Assembly (NCBI RefSeq): GCF_019399235.1
Contig: NZ_JAELVH010000014.1
Span: forward strand, 1-61,039
Direction of reading: 5' to 3'
DNA from: Streptomyces poriferorum
GTDB taxonomy: Bacteria > Actinomycetota > Actinomycetes > Streptomycetales > Streptomycetaceae
Length of the DNA stretch: 61,039 nt
In this document: positions 52,266-61,007 of the stretch, piece by piece
Layout: every line of letters begins with the position of its first letter
Position numbering within the stretch: position 1 is the stretch's first letter
Notes under the pieces: model-generated
What the model was told of the DNA's origin: nothing
What the model saw: only the letters and a program-made list of their open reading frames with translations
The model's database searches: none
Position numbers and translations under genes: made by a program

Positions 52266-53078
52266 ATGCAGCCGACCCCGGACTCCTCACCGAGCCGCCC
52301 CGCCGCCCGCGGCCACGTACTCGTCGTGGACGACGACCCCACGGTCGCGGAGGTGGTCACCGGCTACCTGACCGGGGCCGGCTACGAGGTGGCCCGGGCG
52401 TCGAACGGCCCGGCCGCGCTCGAACAGTACGCAGCCCGGCGCCCGGACCTGGCCGTCCTGGACCTGATGCTGCCGGGCATGGACGGATTCGAGGTCTGCC
52501 GCCGCATGCGGGCTCAGGGACCCGTGCCGGTCATCATGCTCACCGCGCGCGGCGACGAGGACGACCGCATCCTCGGGCTGGAGACGGGGGCGGACGACTA
52601 CGTCACCAAGCCGTTCAGCCCCCGCGAGCTCGTCCTGCGCGTCGACTCCGTGCTGCGCCGCGCCCGGGCGGCCGCGACGCCTCCCGGCCGCCCGGCACTG
52701 CTCGAAGGCGCGGGCCTCGTCCTGGACCCGGCGGCCCGGAGCGCGACGTTCGCGGGCCGGACACTGGCACTCACCCTGCGGGAGTTCGACCTGCTCGCCT
52801 TCCTCCTGCGCCATCCGGGCCGGGTCTTCACCCGGGAGGAGCTGATGCACGGGGTCTGGGGCTGGGACTTCGGGGACCTGTCGACCGTGACCGTCCACGT
52901 CCGCCGTCTGCGCGGGAAGGTCGAGACCGACCCGGCCCGTCCGGAGCTGATCCGTACGGTCTGGGGCGTCGGCTACCGACTGGACCTGCCTCCGGACCGG
53001 CCGGCTGATCCGACGGCGCCCACCGCCCACACCCCTCCTGCCGCGGCCACGGATTCCGGCTCCGGAGCGCCGGCATGA
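52266..53078 (+). CDS. OmpR/PhoB-family response regulator
   Basis: A 270-aa protein. The receiver domain has VVDDDP acidic pocket, phosphoacceptor Asp66 in VLDLMLPG, Thr93 and Lys115 (VTKPFSP). The C-terminal winged helix (about 150-245) carries TLREFDLLAFLLRHPGRVFT and VTVHVRRLRGKVE. ATG 52266 is preceded by a weak site. It overlaps the kinase start by four bases (53075-53078). Target boxes may be the GTCAC tandem repeats near 48.2 and 55.3 kb. Confidence 0.93.
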   Translation: MQPTPDSSPSRPAARGHVLVVDDDPTVAEVVTGYLTGAGYEVARASNGPAALEQYAARRPDLAVLDLMLPGMDGFEVCRRMRAQGPVPVIMLTARGDEDDRILGLETGADDYVTKPFSPRELVLRVDSVLRRARAAATPPGRPALLEGAGLVLDPAARSATFAGRTLALTLREFDLLAFLLRHPGRVFTREELMHGVWGWDFGDLSTVTVHVRRLRGKVETDPARPELIRTVWGVGYRLDLPPDRPADPTAPTAHTPPAAATDSGSGAPA

Positions 53079-54181
53079 CCGACATCCTCCTCATCGCGCT
53101 CTTCGCCTTCCTCGGCGCCGCCGCTGCCGGCCTGCTCGGCGCCGTCGTGCTGCGGATCTCCCGGCACCGTTCGTTCGTCGTCTCGCTGACCGTCGTCGCC
53201 GCCGTGGCCGTCACCGCGATGCTCGCCGGCACCCTGACCGTCGCCTGGGCGATGTTCCTGTCGCCGCACGACCTCACCGTGGTCACCACCGTCGTCGCCA
53301 TGGCCGCCGTCGTCTCGCTCGTCACCGCGATGCTGCTGGGCCGCTGGGTGGCGGCGAGGAGCCGCGATCTGACACTCGCCGCCCGCTCCTTCGGTGACGG
53401 CGGGACCTTCGCGGCCCCCGAGGCCCCGGCCACCGCCGAACTCGCCGCACTCACCCGCGAACTGGCCGCCACCAGCGCCAAGCTCGACAGTTCGCGCGAG
53501 CGGGAGCGGGCCCTGGAGACCTCGCGACGGGAACTCGTCGCCTGGATCTCGCACGACCTGCGTACCCCGCTCGCCGGTCTGCGCGCCATGTCCGAGGCGC
53601 TGGAGGACGGCATGGCCGTCGACTCACGGCGCTATCTGCGGCAGATACGCACCGAGGTGGAGCGCATGAACGACATGGTCGGCGACCTCTTCGAACTCTC
53701 CCGCATCCACGCCGGTTCGCTCACCCTGACCCCCACCCGGATCTCCGTCTACGACCTGGTGGGCGACGCGCTGGCCGGGGCCGATCCGCTGGCCCGCGAG
53801 CACGGGGTGCGGCTGGTCGGCAACCGGATCGAGGCGGTGCCCGTCGAGGTCGACGGCAAGGAGATGAGCCGGGTCCTGGGCAACCTCCTGATCAACGCCA
53901 TCCGACGCACCCCCGCCGACGGCACCGTCGCGGTGGCCGCGCACCGCTCGGGCGGCGGCGTGGTGCTGTCGGTGACCGACGGCTGCGGCGGCATTCCGGA
54001 GGAGGATCTGCCCAGGGTCTTCGACACCGGCTGGCGCGGCACCCATGCCCGTACACCTCCGGCCGGGGCGGGACTCGGACTCGCCATCGTGCGCGGAATC
54101 GTCGAGGCGCACGCCGGCCGGGCGGACGTCCGCAACGTCACCGGTGGCTGCTGCTTCGAGGTGACGCTGCCGGCGGCCTGA
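53075..54181 (+). CDS. sensor histidine kinase
   Basis: A 368-aa protein. Two or three transmembrane segments (about 5-27, 35-60, 65-90) are followed by a HAMP-like linker. The H-box WISHDLRTPLAGL holds His160. The ATPase domain has NLLINAIRRT (N box), DGCGGI (G1) and GAGLGLAIV (G2). There is almost no extracytoplasmic domain, so it may sense through its membrane part. It is translationally coupled to the response regulator. Confidence 0.92.
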   Translation: MTDILLIALFAFLGAAAAGLLGAVVLRISRHRSFVVSLTVVAAVAVTAMLAGTLTVAWAMFLSPHDLTVVTTVVAMAAVVSLVTAMLLGRWVAARSRDLTLAARSFGDGGTFAAPEAPATAELAALTRELAATSAKLDSSRERERALETSRRELVAWISHDLRTPLAGLRAMSEALEDGMAVDSRRYLRQIRTEVERMNDMVGDLFELSRIHAGSLTLTPTRISVYDLVGDALAGADPLAREHGVRLVGNRIEAVPVEVDGKEMSRVLGNLLINAIRRTPADGTVAVAAHRSGGGVVLSVTDGCGGIPEEDLPRVFDTGWRGTHARTPPAGAGLGLAIVRGIVEAHAGRADVRNVTGGCCFEVTLPAA

Positions 54182-54184
54182 ACG

Positions 54185-55261
54185 TCACCCCGCTCCCACC
54201 CCGGCCGCCTCCCGCAGCGGCGCCGCCGCGAACCGCGCCATCCCCTCGGCGAACCCCACCGCCGGCTTCCAGCCCAGTTCGTCGCGCAGCCGCCGTGAGT
54301 CCGCCGTGACATGGCGTACGTCCCCGAGCCGGTACTCACCGGTGACCACCGGGGCCGGGCCCCCGTGGGCCGAGGCCAGGGCAGCGGCCATCTCGCCGAT
54401 GGTGTGCGGCTGCCCGCTCCCGGTGTTGTACGCGGTGAAGGTGCCGGGCCCGCGTCCCACGACCGCCTCCAGCGCGACCGCGTTCGCGGCGGCCACGTCC
54501 CGCACATGGACGAAGTCCCGGCGCTGGCCGCCGTCCTCGAAGACGCGTGGCGCCTCGCCCCGGGCCAGGGCCGAACGGAAGAAGGAGGCGACACCGGCGT
54601 ACGGGGTGTCGCGCGGCATACCCGGCCCGTACACGTTGTGGTAGCGCAGCGACACCGCGCTGCCGCCCGTCGCCCGCGCCCAGGACGAGGCGAGGTGTTC
54701 CTGGGCGAGCTTGGTCGTGGCGTACACGTTGCGCGGGTCCACCGGCGCGTCCTCACCGACGAGCCCGGGGGCCAGTTCCGTGCCGCAGGAAGGGCAGCGG
54801 GGCTCGAAGCGGCCCTCGGCCAGGTCGGCCTCCGCGCGGGGGCCCGGCCGGACCGGGCCGTGGAGCGGGCAGTCGTACCGGCCCTCCCCGTAGACCACCA
54901 TCGATCCGGCGAGGACCAGGTTCCGCACCCCCGCGCCCGCCATCGCGGCGAGCAGCACGGCCGTTCCCAGGTCGTTGCACCCCACGTAGTCCGGCGCGTC
55001 CGCGAAGTCCTTGCCGAGGCCGACCATCGCCGCCTGGTGGCAGACCGCGTCGATGCCGCACAGCGCACGGTCCACGGCCTCGCGGTCGCGCACGTCCGCC
55101 ACGACGAACCCGCTGCCGGCGCCGGGCGGCACGGCGGCGCCGGCACCGTGCGCCGAGGGGAGCAGGGCGTCGAGCACCACCGCCTCGTGCCCGGCCGACA
55201 CGAGGGTCCGCACGATCTCCGAACCGATGAACCCGGCGCCGCCGGTGACCAGTACACGCAT
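54185..55261 (-). CDS. NAD-dependent sugar-nucleotide epimerase/dehydratase
   Basis: A 358-aa extended SDR starting at ATG 55261. It has VLVTGGAGFIGSEIV, DAVCHQAAMVG, the catalytic Thr/Ser in LAGSMVVYG and NVYATTKLAQE (YxxxK). An insertion with CPSCGTEL after residue 150 holds a single CxxC pair and is unusual. Family members act on nucleotide sugars. It converges on the kinase gene (3-bp gap). The 47-bp tandem repeat upstream carries GTCAC boxes. Confidence 0.88.
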   Translation of the reverse strand: MRVLVTGGAGFIGSEIVRTLVSAGHEAVVLDALLPSAHGAGAAVPPGAGSGFVVADVRDREAVDRALCGIDAVCHQAAMVGLGKDFADAPDYVGCNDLGTAVLLAAMAGAGVRNLVLAGSMVVYGEGRYDCPLHGPVRPGPRAEADLAEGRFEPRCPSCGTELAPGLVGEDAPVDPRNVYATTKLAQEHLASSWARATGGSAVSLRYHNVYGPGMPRDTPYAGVASFFRSALARGEAPRVFEDGGQRRDFVHVRDVAAANAVALEAVVGRGPGTFTAYNTGSGQPHTIGEMAAALASAHGGPAPVVTGEYRLGDVRHVTADSRRLRDELGWKPAVGFAEGMARFAAAPLREAAGVGAG

Positions 55262-55287
55262 GCCGCCCACCGTAGGCCGCGCAGGAC

Positions 55288-55381
55288 GAGCCGGGCGCCG
55301 ACGACTCGGTACGTCACGGGAACGTAAGAGAAACGAGCCGGGCGCCGCCGACTCGCCTCGTCACGGGAACGCAGGAGAAAG
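55288..55381. repeat. 47-bp tandem repeat, two copies
   Basis: 55288-55334 and 55335-55381 are adjacent copies that agree at most positions (GAGCCGGGCGCCG, then GACTCG, then CGTCACGGGAACG). Each has GTCAC followed 11 bp later by GTAAG or GCAGG. It sits upstream of the epimerase gene. Confidence 0.8.
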
Positions 55382-55436
55382 GGGTGCACGGCGGGCCGCG
55401 GCCGGCTCGTGACGGGAGCCGGCCGCGGATGACCGG

Positions 55437-57095
55437 TCAGACGGGCAGACGGGTGAGCAGCCCCGTGAAGTCCGTCCCGGCCGGCAGGGTTCCGAAGGCC
55501 AGTCCGCGGTCGCCGGCCAGCCGGGTCGCGCAGAAGGCGTCGGCGACGGCGGCCGGGGCGTGGCGTACGAGCAGGGAGCCCTGGAGTACGAGCGCCGCGC
55601 GCTCGATGACCCGGCGGGCACGGACCGGGGCGTCCTCGGTGAGGGTGAGCTCGCCCTGGAGCTCCTGCCAGGCGGAGTCCAGACGGCGGTCGCCCCCGGC
55701 GGCGGCCTCGATCTCCGTGCGCAGGGCCTGGAGAGACTCCGGCTCACGGGCCAGGGCGCGCAGCATGTCCAGGGCGTTGACGTTGCCGGAGCCTTCCCAG
55801 ATGCCGTTGAGCGGGGCCTCGCGGTAGAGGCGGGGCATGCCGGACTCCTCGTCGTACCCGTTGCCGCCCAGGCATTCGAGGGCCTCGGCGACCGCGGCCG
55901 GCTGGCGCTTGCACACCCAGTACTTGCCGACCGCGGTGGCGAGCCGCAGGAAGGCGCGCTCCTGGGTGTCGCCCTGCTGCGCGCGGTCCGCCGCCCCGGC
56001 CAGCCGCAGGGCCAGCGTGGTCGCCGCCTCGGACTCCAGCGCCAGATCGCCGATGACGTTGCGCATCAGGGGCTGGTCGATGAGCTTCGCCCCGAACACG
56101 GACCGGTGACGCACGTGGTGCGTCGCCTGGGCGAGCGCCGCACGGGTGCCGGCGGCGGAACCGAGGACGCAGTCCAGGCGCGTCATGGTCACCATGCCGA
56201 TGATGGTGCGCACGCCCCGGCCCTCGTCGCCGACGAGCCAGGCCACCGTGTCGTCGAACTCCGGCTCGCTGCTGGCGTTGGAGCGGTTGCCGAGCTTGTC
56301 CTTGAGGCGCTGGATACGGAACGTGTTGCGGCTGCCGTCCGGCAGGACCCGGGGGACCAGGAAGCAGGACAGACCCGCCGGGGCCTGGGCGAGGACGAGG
56401 AAGAGGTCGTTCATCGGGGCGCTCGTGAACCACTTGTGGCCGCGCAACCGCCAGGTGCCGTCCGCCTGTTGTACGGCGGCGGTCGTGTTGGCGCGCACAT
56501 CCGTGCCGCCCTGCTTCTCCGTCATGCCCATGCCCGCGAGCAGCCCGGGCTTCTCGGCGGGGGTGCGCAGGCCGGACTCGTACACGCGGCTGGTCAGCAG
56601 GGGTTCGTACGTCTTGGCGAGGTCGGGGGCGTGACGCAGGGCGGGGACCGCCGCGTACGTCATCGAGACGGGGCAGCCGTGGCCCGCTTCCGCGCTGCTC
56701 CACACCATGAAGCCCGCCGCGCGTGCCACGTGCGCGCCGCGCCGCTCGTCCGCCCAGGCGGCGCCGCCGAGGCCCTCGCTGATCGCCACGTCCATGAGGG
56801 CGTGGTACGAGGGGTGGAACTCGACCTCGTCGATGCGGTTGCCGTAGCGGTCGTGGGTGCGCAGCCTCGGCTCCTGGCGGTTCGCCTCGTCCGCCCAGCG
56901 CTGCACCTCCTCGCTGCCGGCGCGGCGGCCCAGCCGGTGCAGGTCGTCCAGGTACCACTCGGCGCCCTCGCGGCGGACGCCCTCGATCAGCACCGGGTCG
57001 TCGGCGACGTCGTGGCCGGTCAGCGGCGGCGGCTGGTTCGTGACCTCGTGGGTGGTGGCGGTGGGACGGCTGTGGGGTGCGGGCGACGCAGGCAT
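55437..57095 (-). CDS. acyl-CoA dehydrogenase family protein, AidB-like
   Basis: A 552-aa flavoprotein of AidB length, longer than ordinary acyl-CoA dehydrogenases. An N-terminal extension (LTGHDVADDPVLIEGVRREG) is followed by the ACAD fold: GMGMTEKQGGTDVRANTT, WFTSAPMND, GSAAGTRAALAQATHHVRHR, and the C-terminal ECLGGNGYDEESGMPRLYRE with NGIWEGSGNVNALD. AidB-type proteins are linked to alkylation damage, though many have unknown roles. ATG 57095 follows AGGAGGG. It lies 33 bp after the TetR gene in the same operon. Confidence 0.88.
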   Translation of the reverse strand: MPASPAPHSRPTATTHEVTNQPPPLTGHDVADDPVLIEGVRREGAEWYLDDLHRLGRRAGSEEVQRWADEANRQEPRLRTHDRYGNRIDEVEFHPSYHALMDVAISEGLGGAAWADERRGAHVARAAGFMVWSSAEAGHGCPVSMTYAAVPALRHAPDLAKTYEPLLTSRVYESGLRTPAEKPGLLAGMGMTEKQGGTDVRANTTAAVQQADGTWRLRGHKWFTSAPMNDLFLVLAQAPAGLSCFLVPRVLPDGSRNTFRIQRLKDKLGNRSNASSEPEFDDTVAWLVGDEGRGVRTIIGMVTMTRLDCVLGSAAGTRAALAQATHHVRHRSVFGAKLIDQPLMRNVIGDLALESEAATTLALRLAGAADRAQQGDTQERAFLRLATAVGKYWVCKRQPAAVAEALECLGGNGYDEESGMPRLYREAPLNGIWEGSGNVNALDMLRALAREPESLQALRTEIEAAAGGDRRLDSAWQELQGELTLTEDAPVRARRVIERAALVLQGSLLVRHAPAAVADAFCATRLAGDRGLAFGTLPAGTDFTGLLTRLPV

Positions 57096-57128
57096 GAGGA
57101 GCCCTCCTGGGCAGGGACGGATGACGGA

Positions 57129-57746
57129 TCAGGGGCGCGCGGACGAGGGGGCCGCGCCCGCGCAGCGCAGCGCCATGGCGGTCAGTTCGGCGAGGATGTC
57201 CTGGTCGTCGTCCTCCGGTGAGCCGAGCGGCGCCACGAGTACCTCGCCGATCGCGCCGGTGAGCGCGGCGGCGGTGACCTCCCCGTTCTGGGGCGGCAGC
57301 AGTCCCTGCGCCATCCCCTCGCGGATCACTTCGGCGAACAGCGCGCGGTAGCGGCGACGGAAGACGAGCCGCTCCGCGCCGACCGCCGCGTCGGCCGGCG
57401 CGGCGAGCAGGGCATAGGCGAGGCCACGGCTTTCGAGGGCGCGGCGGGCGAAGACCCGGACGCCGTCGGCGAGCCGCTCGACCGGGGTCCCGGAACCGTT
57501 CAGCACGGATTCCAGGACGTCCACCTCGTGCCCCGTCGCCCGCCGGAAGACCTCCACCGCGAGGGCGGCCTTCGACGCGAAGTGCTGGTACACCGAGCCC
57601 GCCGCGATGCCCGCGGCATCGGCGACCGCGGTCACGGACGCTCCTGACCAGCCCACTTCGGCGACCACATCGGTCGCCCGGGTGACCAGATGCTCACGGG
57701 CCGATTCGAGACGTTGAATTTCGGCTGGGGTCTTGCGGTAGGCCAT
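57129..57746 (-). CDS. TetR-family regulator
   Basis: A 205-aa protein. The N-terminal helix-turn-helix is VVAEVGWSGASVTAVADAAG, then IAAGSVYQHFASKAALAVEV. The ligand domain follows. It is divergent from the acyl-CoA ligase gene (73-bp gap), with an imperfect palindrome TGAACCATCATTCA at 57755-57768. Such arrangements usually mean control of lipid or acid metabolism in response to an acyl-CoA. Confidence 0.92.
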   Translation of the reverse strand: MAYRKTPAEIQRLESAREHLVTRATDVVAEVGWSGASVTAVADAAGIAAGSVYQHFASKAALAVEVFRRATGHEVDVLESVLNGSGTPVERLADGVRVFARRALESRGLAYALLAAPADAAVGAERLVFRRRYRALFAEVIREGMAQGLLPPQNGEVTAAALTGAIGEVLVAPLGSPEDDDQDILAELTAMALRCAGAAPSSARP

Positions 57747-57754
57747 GAAAGAAG

Positions 57755-57768
57755 TGAACCATCATTCA
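57755..57768. promoter_or_regulatory. candidate TetR operator
   Basis: TGAACCATCATTCA is an imperfect palindrome (5 of 7 pairs) located 8 bases upstream of the TetR start and 51 bases from GTG 57820. It is inferred to be the site for control of both genes. Confidence 0.4.
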
Positions 57769-57819
57769 TAGTTTCCCGACAAGGGTCGGACGCCCCGGCC
57801 CGCGATCCCAGGAGAAGGC

Positions 57820-59340
57820 GTGCACCTCAGTGCCATGCTGGACAGCGTCGTCCGCTCGGCCGGCCGCAAGGAAGCCCTGGTCTACCGCGACCGGCGATGG
57901 AGTTACGGCGAGTTCGGCGCCGCCGTCCGCCGGACGGCGACCGTGTTGCGGGAAGCGGGTCTCGAGCCCGGGGACCGCCTGGCCGTGATGACGTACAACA
58001 CCCCGGCCTTCCTCTTCGCCGCCTTCGGTGCCTGGCTGGCCGGTGCCACGCTGGTGCCCGTCAACCACAAGCTCCGGTCCGCCGAGGTGGAGCATCAGCT
58101 ACGGCACTGCGGTGCCCGGCTGGCGCTCGTCGACCAGGAGATCGGTGAACGGGCCACCGGTGCGGCCGTCGGGACGCGCTGGCTGGTGAGCCATCCGGAC
58201 GCGGCCGTGAGCGAACCGCCCGCCGGGTCCTTCGAAGCGCTGATCGCCGCGGCGGCCGAGTGGGAGGGCGAGCCCGGGGCCGACTCGGACATCGCCCAGA
58301 TCCTGTACACCTCGGGCACGTCCGGCCGCCCCAAGGGCTGCGTGCACACCCACCGGGGCATCGCCCTGACCGCCACGTACACGGCGGCCACCCTGCCTCT
58401 CCGCCGCGACGAGCGGTTTCTCGTCTGCATGCCGATCTGGCACGCGTCCCCGCTCAACAACTGGGCGATGGGCACCCTCCTGCTGGGCGGCACGGTCGTG
58501 CTCCAGCGCGAGTACGAGCCCCGCGTCATGCTGGAGACCGTCCAACGGGAGCGGATCACCGCGGTGTTCGGCGCGCCGATCGCGCTGATCGCCCCGGTGC
58601 AGGCGGTGCCCGACTTCGAGGGGTACGACCTGTCCTCGGTCCGTTCCTGGATCTACGGGGCGGGGCCGATGGACGCCGACACGGTCCGCAGGCTGATGAA
58701 GGCGTACCGCTCGGAGAACTTCCATCAGGTCTACGGCATGAGTGAGATGGGGCCCGTGGGCGCGTCGCTGTCTCCCGGTGAGCAGGTGGAGAAGGCCGGC
58801 TCGATCGGGCGCGGCGGCATGGTCGGCGTCGACCTGCGCATCGTGACGCAGGACGGCACGGACGCCACCGCGGGCCGTACGGGGGAGATCTGGCTGCGGT
58901 CGGACACCCGCATGGTCGGGTACCTCGATGACGAGAAGGCCACCGAGGAGGCGTTCGCGGGCGGCTGGTACCGCAGCGGCGATCTCGGCAGGGCGGACGA
59001 GGACGGTTTCGTCACCGTGGTGGACCGCCTCAAGGACATGATCATCACGGGTGGGGAGAACGTGGCCTCCCTGGAGGTCGAGGGTGTTCTGCGCGGCCAC
59101 CCCGACATCCTGGACGTCGCCGTCGTCGGCCGGCCGCACGATCAGTGGGGCGAGACCGTGGTCGCGGTCGTGGTGCCGAGGGGCGACGCCGGGCCGAGCC
59201 TCGACGAGCTGCGGGAATGGCTGGAGCCGCGCCTCGCGCGCTACAAGATCCCGCGCGAACTGGTCCTGCGTGCGGAGCTGCCCCGGACGCCTTCCGGGAA
59301 GGTCACCAAGCACGTGCTGCGCAGCGGTCCGACCGGCTGA
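57820..59340 (+). CDS. acyl-CoA ligase (AMP-binding enzyme)
   Basis: A 506-aa member of the ANL superfamily starting at GTG 57820 after AGGAGA. It has ILYTSGTSGRPKGCVHTHRG (P-loop, motif A3), VYGMSEMGPVG (A5), WYRSGDLGR (A7), LKDMIITGGENV (A8) and the C-terminal TPSGKVTKHV lysine (A10). It activates a carboxylic acid as acyl-adenylate, then CoA thioester. The substrate is unknown, possibly short- to medium-chain or aromatic. It is regulated divergently with the TetR gene. Confidence 0.92.
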   Translation: MHLSAMLDSVVRSAGRKEALVYRDRRWSYGEFGAAVRRTATVLREAGLEPGDRLAVMTYNTPAFLFAAFGAWLAGATLVPVNHKLRSAEVEHQLRHCGARLALVDQEIGERATGAAVGTRWLVSHPDAAVSEPPAGSFEALIAAAAEWEGEPGADSDIAQILYTSGTSGRPKGCVHTHRGIALTATYTAATLPLRRDERFLVCMPIWHASPLNNWAMGTLLLGGTVVLQREYEPRVMLETVQRERITAVFGAPIALIAPVQAVPDFEGYDLSSVRSWIYGAGPMDADTVRRLMKAYRSENFHQVYGMSEMGPVGASLSPGEQVEKAGSIGRGGMVGVDLRIVTQDGTDATAGRTGEIWLRSDTRMVGYLDDEKATEEAFAGGWYRSGDLGRADEDGFVTVVDRLKDMIITGGENVASLEVEGVLRGHPDILDVAVVGRPHDQWGETVVAVVVPRGDAGPSLDELREWLEPRLARYKIPRELVLRAELPRTPSGKVTKHVLRSGPTG

Positions 59341-60030
59341 ACGCCCTCCGCCCGTCCCCGGCCGCCGGGACGCCGGCCGTGCTGACGGTGTGCGCCCGGG
59401 CGTACCGGCGGGCCGGTGCCGGCCGCCTGCTCGCAGGGGTGACCGGGGAGGAGGCCCGGACGGAACCCGGCGCCCACCGGGCCTGTACGGCAGGGGCGAT
59501 GAGCGGGGCCCGCCACCTGCCGGAGCTCGGGGATCTGTGGCTGGACTCCGGCCAGGCGGCCGCGTCGACCCCGGTGTTCCGGCTGCCCGGCGAACGGGCG
59601 GCGCCGGACGGGCGCTCGGCGCCTCCGCGGTGGACCTGATCGGCCATGCGGCCGGGGTCCCGTCGTGAACCGGTAGGGCCGCTCGCGACCGCCTGCCGTC
59701 CCGTTCCGCCCCGTCCTGTCTCGTCCTGTCTCGTCCTGTCCCGTCCCGTTCCGTTCCGTCCCGTCCCGCACCGGTGCGGGACGGCTGCTCGGGCGTGCCC
59801 TCCGGCCACCTGCCGCTGCCGCGGCGCAGCCGGATCTCCCGCGGCGCCGCTCTCCAGGCGCAGTGGCCTCTCTGGTCGTCCCCTGGTCAGCCCCCTGGCC
59901 GTTCCCGGTCAGTCCCGTGGTCAGTCCCCTGGCCACTCCCCGGAATCTTTTCCTCCAGACCCCTTGCCCCGTCGCAACGCTATATCGATACTGCCGGTTA
60001 CGTAATCAACGTCGATTGTGGGAGGAACCC
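59341..60030. other. intergenic region with simple repeats and promoter
   Basis: 690 bp without a supported gene. It contains the pyrimidine-rich repeat at 59695-59768 and CCCCTGGCCA-like units at about 59881-59945. Near the end, ATATCGATACTGCCGGTTACGTAATC carries a TTACGTAA palindrome about 35 bases before ATG 60031, a possible operator. Confidence 0.5.
59695..59768 (+). repeat. CGTCC/TGTCT-type short tandem repeat
   Basis: About 70 bp built of five- and ten-base units (CGTCCTGTCT repeated, then CGTCC and CGTTC). It is low-complexity DNA prone to slippage. No gene or conserved feature is associated with it. Confidence 0.75.
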
Positions 60031-60960
60031 ATGGCCGCCACCGTCACCACCGATGGTCCGAAGCCCGTACTCGACAAGCCGCTGATGCGCTACGGCCGCC
60101 GGACACTGGAGCGACTGGCGCCCGGCGCCGAACCGGCGCAGTACCGGATCCTCGGCATCAGCCCGCTGACTCCGCACATCGGCGCGGAGATCAGCGGAGT
60201 CGACCTGTCCCGGCCGCTCGACGAGGCGACCGCCGAGGAACTGCGCCAGGCACTGCTCGAGTGGAAGGTGATCTTCTTCCGCGGCCAGACGGGACTGGAG
60301 CCGCAGCACCACCTCGACCTGGCCGCGGTCTGGGGGCCGCCCGAGGTCAACCCGTTCTTCCCGAAGTCCGAGACGGTGGGCGTGTCGCGCCTCGCCAAGG
60401 ACGCGATGGCCGTCGGCAACGAGAACATCTGGCACAGCGACCACTCCTTCATGGCCGCACCCGCACTCGGCTCGGTCCTGCGCTCCGTCGAGGTGCCGGC
60501 CGCCGGGGGCGACACCATGTGGGCCGACATGGGAGCCGCGTACGACAACCTCTCCGACGAGATGAAGGCACGCGTCGAGGGCCTGACGGCCGTGCACGAC
60601 TGGGTGCCCAGCTGGGGTTCGACCATGACCGAGGAGCAGATCGCGCACTTCCGCGAGAGCCTGCCGCCGGTCGAGCACCCCGTCGTGGTGCGCCACCCGC
60701 GCAGCGGCCGCAAGCTCCTCTACGTCAACGAGCCGTTCACCACCCGCATCGTGGGCCTGTCCGATGCCGAGAGCCGTGAACTCCTCGACGAACTGGTGCT
60801 CCAGGCGCGCGTCCCCGAGTTCCAGGTCCGCTTCCACTGGGAGCAGGACTCCGTGGCGATCTGGGACAACATCGCCACCCAGCACTACGCGATCAGCGAC
60901 TACTACCCGCAGCGCCGGGTGATGGAGCGCATCGCCGTCGCCGGAGTCCCGCTGTCCTGA
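60031..60960 (+). CDS. TauD/TfdA-family Fe(II)/2-oxoglutarate dioxygenase
   Basis: A 309-aa dioxygenase starting at ATG 60031 after GGAGGA. Metal ligands are His135 and Asp137 in NIWHSDHSF, and His285 in NIATQHYAISDYYPQ. The 2-oxoglutarate arginine lies in PQRRVMERI. The family oxidises sulfonates, aryloxyacetates and other acids. The N-terminal HIGAEISGVDLS is typical of TauD. The substrate is not predictable. It is monocistronic and followed by a strong terminator. Confidence 0.92.
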   Translation: MAATVTTDGPKPVLDKPLMRYGRRTLERLAPGAEPAQYRILGISPLTPHIGAEISGVDLSRPLDEATAEELRQALLEWKVIFFRGQTGLEPQHHLDLAAVWGPPEVNPFFPKSETVGVSRLAKDAMAVGNENIWHSDHSFMAAPALGSVLRSVEVPAAGGDTMWADMGAAYDNLSDEMKARVEGLTAVHDWVPSWGSTMTEEQIAHFRESLPPVEHPVVVRHPRSGRKLLYVNEPFTTRIVGLSDAESRELLDELVLQARVPEFQVRFHWEQDSVAIWDNIATQHYAISDYYPQRRVMERIAVAGVPLS

Positions 60961-60979
60961 ACCGCCGGGGTTCGCGCGG

Positions 60980-61007
60980 GGGGCCGTCCCTCCGCGCGGA
61001 CGGCCCC
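60980..61007 (+). terminator. 10-bp-stem terminator after the dioxygenase
   Basis: GGGGCCGTCC (60980-60989) pairs perfectly with 60998-61007 around an eight-base loop, 20 bases after the stop codon. It is a good high-GC terminator candidate. Confidence 0.75.
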
